Below, in pieces: positions 58,876-64,000 of a stretch of DNA of 64,000 nucleotides. Position numbers and translations under genes: made by a program. The stretch is from Mycobacterium dioxanotrophicus (GTDB lineage: Bacteria > Actinomycetota > Actinomycetes > Mycobacteriales > Mycobacteriaceae): positions 1 through 64,000 of the forward strand of contig NZ_CP020812.1 in NCBI RefSeq assembly GCF_002157835.1. Reading direction: 5' to 3'. The notes below the pieces were generated by a model. The model made no database searches. It had not been told where the DNA came from and saw only the letters and a list, made by a program, of their open reading frames with translations. How positions within the stretch are numbered: position 1 is the first letter of the stretch; every line of letters starts with the position of its first letter.

Positions 58876-60144
58876 ATGTCGCAGCTACAGCGCAGCGCCA
58901 GCAGCCGACCAACGGAGGGGCACGCGGGCTGGGCCCGCCGACTCGCCCTAACCGCGGTCGCCGTGCTCGTGCTTTTGATCGGACTTGCCGCCCCGGCCGC
59001 GGCGCACGGTGAGGAAGGCCAGCAGGCCTTCGAGAAGACCGCGACGGTGACTTTCTACGATGTCAAGTTCTCCACATCAGAACTCGACATCGGCCAGGAA
59101 CTCACCATCACCGGCACCTTGCGGGTGATGGAGTCCTGGCCCGACCACACGCTGGCGGCGCCGGAACTCGGCTTCCTGAGCCTCAACCAGCCCGGACCGG
59201 TGTTCTTCGTCACCGAGCGGTGGCTGTCGGATACCTTCACGCCTCAGTCGGTCAAGATCCACAAGGGCGCGACCTACCCGTTCAAGATCGTGGCCAAGGC
59301 GCGGGTGCCGGGCACGTACCATATCCACCCGACGTTCGCCGTGCACGACGCGGGCACTCTGGTCGGCCCCGGGCAGTCGGTGACAATCGCAGACGCCGGT
59401 GAGTTTAGTGTGCCGATGGAGCTGGCCACCGGCGAGACGGTGGAACTGGGCGGTTTCGGGATCGGCAATGTCGTCGCGTGGACGGCAATCTCCTTCGTCA
59501 TCGCTGCGGCCTACCTGGTCTTCTGGATGCGCAAGGGGCTGCTGTGGCGCGCGTTCCCGGTCGCGGAGGGCCGCGGGGCGTCCATCATCAGCAAAGGCCA
59601 AGTCAAGGTCTCGGTAGCCATCGCCGTGCTGGCGTTGCTCCTCGGGGTCGGCAGCTACGCGTACGCCGAATTGACAACCGGACCGAAGGTACCGCCACAG
59701 GTGGCGCGGGTGGAACCGGCGGCCGCGGAGCTCGATCCTCTGGGCAAGCAACTGAAGGTCCACGTCGACAGCGCGGTCTTCCAGACCGGCACCGGTCGGC
59801 TGGAGTTCACGTTGACGGTGACGAACAACAGCCCTCAGCCGGTCTTGCTGCAGAAGCTGCAGTTCAGCACCTACCAAGCCATCAATCGCGACGTCGCGGC
59901 TGGAAGCGCGGCGCCGGACCCCGGTGAGCTGGTCACGGTGACACCGCCTGGTCAGATCCAGCCGGGAGAGACCCGGACGTTGACCGTCGACCTCGACGGT
60001 GCCGCGCTGGCCGAGCAGGGCTTGTTGCCGCTCAACGAGGCTCAGATCCGGGTGACCGGATTGGTCTTCTTCACCGACGCCTCCGGGCAGAGCGCGATCA
60101 GCGAGGTCAACGAACTGACCACGGGCATCCTGCCCAAGTACTGA
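58876..60144 (+). CDS. hmoB: copper membrane monooxygenase subunit B
   Basis: 422 residues from ATG 58876. A signal peptide (LALTAVAVLVLLIGLAAPAA) is cut to leave AHGEEGQQ; His44 corresponds to the N-terminal copper ligand of PmoB (His33), and His149/His151 in GTYHIHPTF correspond to His137/His139, so the CuB site is complete. Two cupredoxin domains flank a pair of TM helices (VVAWTAISFVIAAAYLVFW and VSVAIAVLALLLGVGSYAYA). The C-terminal cupredoxin ends EVNELTTGILPKY. GTG 58855 is an alternative start giving seven more residues. A 17-bp hairpin follows directly. Confidence 0.93.
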   Translation: MSQLQRSASSRPTEGHAGWARRLALTAVAVLVLLIGLAAPAAAHGEEGQQAFEKTATVTFYDVKFSTSELDIGQELTITGTLRVMESWPDHTLAAPELGFLSLNQPGPVFFVTERWLSDTFTPQSVKIHKGATYPFKIVAKARVPGTYHIHPTFAVHDAGTLVGPGQSVTIADAGEFSVPMELATGETVELGGFGIGNVVAWTAISFVIAAAYLVFWMRKGLLWRAFPVAEGRGASIISKGQVKVSVAIAVLALLLGVGSYAYAELTTGPKVPPQVARVEPAAAELDPLGKQLKVHVDSAVFQTGTGRLEFTLTVTNNSPQPVLLQKLQFSTYQAINRDVAAGSAAPDPGELVTVTPPGQIQPGETRTLTVDLDGAALAEQGLLPLNEAQIRVTGLVFFTDASGQSAISEVNELTTGILPKY

Positions 60145-60147
60145 GGG

Positions 60148-60196
60148 TCGGTCCTGGCGGGGCCTCCCGACAGGCCGGTGGCCCCGCCAGGACCGA
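60148..60196 (+). terminator. long hairpin after hmoB
   Basis: A perfect 17-bp stem (60148-60164 with 60180-60196; core GGTCCTGGCGGGGCC) with a 15-nt loop starts 4 bp after the hmoB stop and ends 21 bp before the next start codon. Same loop length and similar stability as the hairpin before hmoA. No T-run, so either a Rho-independent-like GC terminator of the mycobacterial type or a 3'-stabilising structure. Confidence 0.78.
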
Positions 60197-60217
60197 TGGA
60201 AAGGACCTCGTATTCAG

Positions 60218-60514
60218 ATGATGCAGCAGGTATATCTCGCCCACGGCGGGCAGATGACCGGCGACGAAATGGCTCTCATCGGTGTCGGCCTGGCCGGGTC
60301 GCTCATCATCCCGATGGTGGCGGTGGCATACATTTTCATGCAGAAGCGGTCAGCCTCCGAGGGCGCCGCCGACGACGCGACACCGTCGCAGTCACATCCT
60401 CCGTCGGCCACGCATTTCACGACCGCCGACTGGGAGGACGCAGACGACTCGGGGGAAGCAGCGCCCCGTAAGTCCGCGACGGTCGGTTCAGAAACAGAAC
60501 GGCGGCGGCGATGA
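60218..60514 (+). CDS. small single-TM protein downstream of hmoB
   Basis: 98 residues (ATG 60218, second ATG next to it). N-terminus MMQQVYLAHGGQMTGDEMAL, one TM helix GVGLAGSLIIPMVAVAYIFM, then a hydrophilic Ser/Asp/Glu-rich cytoplasmic tail. Ribosome site GGAAAGGA. Its stop overlaps the next gene (ATGA). No family is recognised. Position suggests an accessory or assembly subunit of the copper monooxygenase, loosely comparable to small PmoD/AmoD-type proteins but without their features. Confidence 0.7.
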   Translation: MMQQVYLAHGGQMTGDEMALIGVGLAGSLIIPMVAVAYIFMQKRSASEGAADDATPSQSHPPSATHFTTADWEDADDSGEAAPRKSATVGSETERRRR

Positions 60515-60858
60515 CGCCCGATACCTCCACGCTGCTGGCGGCAGGAGAAAACCTGAATTCACTAGCTGCGTCCAATGGCGTCACGAGCTTTGTGCTGATG
60601 GTGATTCTTGGCCTTGCGTTGCCGCTGATGAGCATCGCCTTGGTCGTCATGCTCCCGCTGCGGTCGGCGCGTTCATCAGGCGACGATGCCTCCGCCGTCG
60701 GATTGGGCGACAGGAGCCTGCAGGAAGAGTTCTGGGAGTTCATCGACGATGTGGAGCGCGGGCGGGTAACGCTGTCCGACGTGTCGGCGACCGCAGCACG
60801 GGGCGCGGCCAATGCCTCATTTCACGACGCTGGCGAGCAGCGAGCTGAGGAAGCTTGA
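60511..60858 (+). CDS. second small single-TM protein downstream of hmoB
   Basis: 115 residues, coupled to the preceding gene by ATGA overlap. N-terminal extracytoplasmic part (MTPDTSTLLAAGENLNSLAA), one TM helix (VTSFVLMVILGLALPLMSIALVVMLPL, within residues 24-50), then an acidic, helical tail SLQEEFWEFIDDVERGRVTL. Same general layout as its partner, so the two could form a heterodimer at the monooxygenase. No recognised family. Confidence 0.7.
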   Translation: MTPDTSTLLAAGENLNSLAASNGVTSFVLMVILGLALPLMSIALVVMLPLRSARSSGDDASAVGLGDRSLQEEFWEFIDDVERGRVTLSDVSATAARGAANASFHDAGEQRAEEA

Positions 60859-60990
60859 GGCTCGTGGCTGCCCGCAGTATCCGCGGTCAGGCACGCGACG
60901 CAACGTCGACATCGGTTCTGTCGCGGTTGGCGCCCGTGCTGTTGGGGTCGACGGCATTCGATTTGGTGCCTAGAAAGATGGAGCAAGACA

Positions 60991-61125
60991 ATGGCTGACG
61001 AACAGCGAACATACGCGCCGCGCCCGCGGGCAGAAATCGTGCAATGCGGCGCCGGTGGGCGACTGACATCCCCGCCTCGTTCGCGCCATCCCTCGTGTCG
61101 CAGGTCAAGCGGAAGAACAGGATAG
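60991..61125 (+). CDS. possible 44-residue ORF before DUF4242 gene
   Basis: ATG 60991 after AGATGGAGCAAGACA opens a frame MADEQRTYAPRPRAEIVQCG ending at TAG 61125, 4 bp before the next start. The second half is Arg/Ser-rich and may be random. It lies in the 271-bp gap 60859-61129, which otherwise shows nothing. Weak; could be a leader peptide or chance. Confidence 0.25.
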   Translation: MADEQRTYAPRPRAEIVQCGAGGRLTSPPRSRHPSCRRSSGRTG

Positions 61126-61129
61126 TCTT

Positions 61130-61402
61130 ATGCCCAAGTTCATCATCGAGCGCACCGTGCCTGGCGCCGGACAGTGGTCAGATGAGGAGGTGCAGACGGT
61201 CAGCGCCAAATCAAACGAAGTCCTCGCCGACATGCCTGGCGTGCAATGGCAGGAAAGCTATGTCGTCGACGACAAGCTGTACTGCGTCTACGTTGCCCCG
61301 GATGCGGAACGAGTGGTCGAGCATGCGCGTCGCGGTGGTTTTCCGGCAGACAAGGTCTCCGAGGTACGTCGCATCATCGACCCGACCAGCGGCGGTCGCT
61401 AG
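61130..61402 (+). CDS. DUF4242 (SCO4226-like) small protein
   Basis: 90 residues: MPKFIIERTVPGAGQWSDEE, then LADMPGVQWQESYVVDDKLY and CVYVAPDAERVVEHARRGGF. This is the ferredoxin-like DUF4242 fold; a Streptomyces member (SCO4226) binds nickel through His/Glu residues. Metal binding would fit this locus, but the ligand set cannot be judged by eye. The stop overlaps the GTG of the next gene. Confidence 0.8.
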   Translation: MPKFIIERTVPGAGQWSDEEVQTVSAKSNEVLADMPGVQWQESYVVDDKLYCVYVAPDAERVVEHARRGGFPADKVSEVRRIIDPTSGGR

Positions 61403-61788
61403 TGTCGGCGCCTCGGGCCGCGCCCACCGGGCAACCGCTGGCCGCACCAGGGTCGGCCACCGAGACAGGGTATGCCCGAGCCGAGCACACGCCCGGGGTG
61501 TCGGCCATTCCTGGCATCGTCGACGGTTGGCTGACGGCGAGCCGAAACGCCGACGGACTGGTCTCACTTCGCCTCATCCTCGGCGGAAAACACGATGATG
61601 GGCCCTCCGGTGCCGTGATCGAGGTCGTTGTCCAGCCGGCCTTCGCGGCGAGCGTCGCGGCCAACTTCGCGGCAGACGCCGATGCGGCCGACGCCCGCGC
61701 AGCAGGGGACCGGTCTTCGTCCTGTGTGCCGTGCCGCGTCGGAATAAGTCGCCGCCTCAACCGCGGGTCCAACTCGTCTCCCGGATGA
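61402..61788 (+). CDS. hypothetical protein, 128 aa
   Basis: GTG 61402 overlaps the DUF4242 stop (TAGTG). Central part IPGIVDGWLTASRNADGLVS, LRLILGGKHDDGPSGAVIEV and AAFAASVAANFAADADAAD-like Ala/Asp-rich stretch; no signal peptide or TM helix. The LRLILGGKHDD...VIEVVVQPAFA pattern looks like an ordered strand-helix, so it may be real, but no family is recognised. The low-complexity C-terminus may reflect a late frameshift. Confidence 0.45.
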   Translation: MSAPRAAPTGQPLAAPGSATETGYARAEHTPGVSAIPGIVDGWLTASRNADGLVSLRLILGGKHDDGPSGAVIEVVVQPAFAASVAANFAADADAADARAAGDRSSSCVPCRVGISRRLNRGSNSSPG

Positions 61789-61890
61789 GTCCGCCGCGAA
61801 ATGGATCAGCGCCGAGGTTTTACATTTCGGCTCGCGAGACGGCAACGATATGCCCTGCCGCGCCTATCCCGTGTGGCCCTGGGGCCCGCA

Positions 61891-62634
61891 ATGAGCCACC
61901 ATGGTCATATGAACTGCAGGCTCGCCCGCGAGGCGTTGTCGGCGCGAATGGATGGGGAGCGCGAGCCCGTTTCGGTTCGGTCGGTCGACAAGCATCTTGT
62001 GGGCTGCTCGGACTGCCGCCTCTGGTATACGCGCGCGGTTGCTGACGCGCAGCGCCTGCAGGGGCTTGCGCGCGACAGTGGCCTGCGCTGCCGTTCAGCC
62101 GCAGCTGTGGTTGAGCGAGCCGCCGGGAATCGGCCACGCCGCTTGACTCGGCCGCTCGTACTCTGGGCGCGGTGGTCCTTGGCGCTCGTTGGCGTGCTGT
62201 ACCTGGTGCTCACGGTCACTCAGATGACGACTGCGCGCGTTGCGCATAGCGATGTCACCGGGATTCACTTGTTCGGTGAGTCCACGGCCTGGTCGATCGC
62301 CATCGGCGCAGCGATGATCATTGCCGGCATATTGCCCGCCGCCGCCGCCGGTCTGGCCGGCGTGCTCATCACCTACGCGTGCGTGCTGGCGGTGTACGTC
62401 GTCACTGATACCGCGAAGGGAATCGTCAGTGCACCAAGCGAGTTGGGCCATCTGCCGGTGCTGGTGGGCGCCATCCTGGCGGTGCTGGTGTGGCGAGGCA
62501 CGCGCACTACCCATCCAACTCCCATCGGCGCGGGCGCACTCCAGCCCGATGGCACCGACATCACGGGTCCGTACCTCGCTCCCATTGGCTCAGGCCAGCC
62601 ACGCCGGTCACCGCGGGATGGCTCCGCCGCCTAG
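61891..62634 (+). CDS. zf-HC2 membrane protein (anti-sigma-like), copy 2
   Basis: 247 residues from ATG 61891 (ATG 61909 is also possible). The same layout as the protein at 55995: NCRLAREALSARMDGERE and HLVGCSDCRLWY (H-x3-C-x2-C), then four TM segments (LALVGVLYLVLTVTQMT, AIGAAMIIAGILPAAAAGL, VLITYACVLAVYVVTDTA, LPVLVGAILAVLVWRG). The DNA of the zinc region (GAGGCGTTGTCGGCGCG) is the same in both copies, so the duplication is recent or under constraint. It may control a second sigma factor or act with copy 1 on SigC. Confidence 0.8.
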   Translation: MSHHGHMNCRLAREALSARMDGEREPVSVRSVDKHLVGCSDCRLWYTRAVADAQRLQGLARDSGLRCRSAAAVVERAAGNRPRRLTRPLVLWARWSLALVGVLYLVLTVTQMTTARVAHSDVTGIHLFGESTAWSIAIGAAMIIAGILPAAAAGLAGVLITYACVLAVYVVTDTAKGIVSAPSELGHLPVLVGAILAVLVWRGTRTTHPTPIGAGALQPDGTDITGPYLAPIGSGQPRRSPRDGSAA

Positions 62635-62712
62635 ATTGCCGGCGCTACCTGTTGAGCCGCCCGGAAACGACGTTGCCGTCCGGCATGAAGCCAGCCCCGA
62701 TCGACCTGGGGA

Positions 62713-64000
62713 TCACGCGCTCGGTGCTCCACGTCGGCGAGCCAACCACCCGGCAACGAGGTCAACGGCGACGAAAGTGGCCAAAGACGCGCCGAACAAC
62801 GGCGCGAACCAGCCGACGCCGACCATAGCGAGCACAGCCAGTAGCGCCTCGTACGGGCGCAACGCCCGCAGCGTGCCGCGGCGGCGAGGGCGGGGCAGCT
62901 GGACGCGATCACCGCGGGTGGGCCGTCGACGCCACCACATGCGGTAGCCCAGCACGACCGAAGCGATCAACGCGAGCGCCACGCCGATCAACAACAGTTG
63001 GTTGATCCAGCCGAACAGGATGCCCATATGGGCGTCGATGGCCCAGTCCGTCATCTTGGCCATGAATGGCCAGTCGGCGAAATTCACCCGGTCGGTAACC
63101 GCGCCGGTCTGTGGATCAACTGAGATCGAGTCGTGGCGGGCGGGCCAATCGCGTTTGTTCTCCGACACTTGCCAGCCCTCCTCCGCAGCCGCCGGCGGAT
63201 ACATCCACATCGGTGCGCGCAGTCCGGCGCTCTCGGCGGCTTTGAGCGCGGTGTCGGCGCCTACCTCCGAATGGCCTTCCGCGCCCGTCATGGCGCCGTG
63301 ATGGCCGCCGCCGCCTGGGCCGGCGGACGCACTCAGGGCGGTGTCGACCGAGGGAGCGGTCCAGCTCAGGTGGGACTGGATCTTGTCGACAGACTCTCCG
63401 GCGAACCGCGACCACGTCATGCCGGTGACCGACAAACCCAGGACGACGACGATGATCCACACCCCGAGGGCGCCGTGCCACGAGAGCAACCCCCGAAGGC
63501 CCTGAGCGCCGCGGTCAGGAAGGGCGATCCTGCGCAGCTTTCGGGTGCCTTTCCGGTGGCCGACCCACAACAGCAGCCCGGCTATCGCGATGACCCAGAC
63601 CCAGCTGGCCGCCAGTTCGCTGTAGTTGCGGCCGAACGCGCCGAGGTGCAGGTTGCGGTGCAGCTCATCGAACCACGCCCGTACCGGCATCCACTGCCCA
63701 TAGGTGGTCAGCGCTCCCCGCACTTGGGCGGTGTAGGGGTCGACGAACACCGTGCGGGCGTAGTCGGGCGGCACGTCGTCGACCGCCAGCGTGACCCATG
63801 TGGTGTCGTCGAGTGCCGCTGGCGGCCGGATGCTGTCGATCGTGCCTTCCGGGTGGGCGGCGCGGGCAGCCGCAACTTGGTCGTTCAGACTCAGGCGTCG
63901 ATCACCGACATGGTCCACTTTCAGTTCGTCGCGGAACGCCATCGCATCGATCTGCGGGACTAGCGCGTACAACAGGCCGGTCAACGCCGCGATCAGTACG
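62713..64000 (-). CDS. PepSY-associated membrane protein (partial)
   Basis: At least 423 residues; the N-terminus lies beyond the window. PepSY-TM layout: TM near the visible start, PepSY-like domain (FRDELKVDHVGDRRLSLNDQ, VFVDPYTAQVRGAL), FDELHRNLHLG followed by a TM (WVWVIAIAGLLLWVGHRKG), HGALGVWIIVVVLGLSVTGM, a second PepSY unit (DSISVDPQTGAVTDRVNFAD) and IDAHMGILFGWINQLLLIGV. His residues in HRNLHLG, WHGALG and DAHMG are the conserved membrane histidines of these iron/copper-linked reductase-like proteins. A Gly/His-rich insert (GPGGGGHHGAMTGAEGH) suggests metal binding. It converges on the zf-HC2 gene. Confidence 0.83.
   Translation of the reverse strand, partial: VLIAALTGLLYALVPQIDAMAFRDELKVDHVGDRRLSLNDQVAAARAAHPEGTIDSIRPPAALDDTTWVTLAVDDVPPDYARTVFVDPYTAQVRGALTTYGQWMPVRAWFDELHRNLHLGAFGRNYSELAASWVWVIAIAGLLLWVGHRKGTRKLRRIALPDRGAQGLRGLLSWHGALGVWIIVVVLGLSVTGMTWSRFAGESVDKIQSHLSWTAPSVDTALSASAGPGGGGHHGAMTGAEGHSEVGADTALKAAESAGLRAPMWMYPPAAAEEGWQVSENKRDWPARHDSISVDPQTGAVTDRVNFADWPFMAKMTDWAIDAHMGILFGWINQLLLIGVALALIASVVLGYRMWWRRRPTRGDRVQLPRPRRRGTLRALRPYEALLAVLAMVGVGWFAPLFGASLATFVAVDLVAGWLARRRGAPSA

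Overview
The window is high-GC actinobacterial DNA. It looks like a Mycobacterium/Mycolicibacterium-type hydrocarbon degrader, judging from close FadE25, SigC, GlbN and FadD35-like proteins, two alcohol dehydrogenases of the NDMA-dependent (mycofactocin-linked) type, a soluble diiron monooxygenase with its own GroEL, and a mycobacterial-type copper membrane monooxygenase (PmoCAB/HmoCAB family). No replication, partition or conjugation genes were seen, so plasmid versus chromosomal island cannot be decided here. The density of insertion sequences argues for an accessory region.

Layout. 1-12.9 kb is a graveyard of mobile DNA: a decayed group II intron, IS1634-, IS256-, IS3-, IS21- and IS110-type remnants, a decayed recombinase-in-trio element, and a tyrosine-recombinase element inserted in istB. 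Within it an epoxide hydrolase gene is split cleanly by an IS256-family element with a perfect 8-bp target duplication. 13.4-19.4 kb is an operon for a soluble diiron monooxygenase (alpha, beta, coupling protein, reductase, then GroEL). 19.6-29.2 kb is a nest of elements: a Tn554-like recombinase trio inside an IS256-like element, inside an IS3 element, inside an IS256 remnant. An IS1380 copy follows, plus an NTF2-like gene and an ADH fragment. 29.2-45.5 kb is catabolic: propionyl/acetyl-CoA synthetase, truncated haemoglobin, NDMA-type Zn alcohol dehydrogenase, acyl-CoA ligase, FadE25-like dehydrogenase, an ISL3 element, thiolase, enoyl-CoA hydratase, SDR, RDD protein, a VWA/MoxR chaperone pair and an MDO-type iron-family alcohol dehydrogenase. 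45.8-50.8 kb holds an AcoR/MimR-like regulator, an aldehyde dehydrogenase and an acyl-CoA ligase. 50.8-64 kb is a copper-oriented locus: GAF regulator, SigC, two copper-type lipoproteins, a polytopic membrane protein, a zf-HC2 membrane protein, hmoCAB, two small single-TM proteins, a DUF4242 protein, a second zf-HC2 paralogue and a PepSY membrane protein running off the end.

How it fits together (inference). Two unrelated monooxygenases, one iron and one copper, can each make alcohols (or epoxides) from short hydrocarbons. NDMA-type alcohol dehydrogenases and the aldehyde dehydrogenase oxidise these to acids, the ligases make CoA esters, and the beta-oxidation genes finish the job. A 24-bp element (GTCACA, 12 bp, TGTGAC) recurs upstream of the aldehyde dehydrogenase and hmoC, and in a degenerate form upstream of the Zn alcohol dehydrogenase, suggesting shared control of pathway steps. 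The copper operon carries two very long hairpins that bracket hmoA-hmoB.
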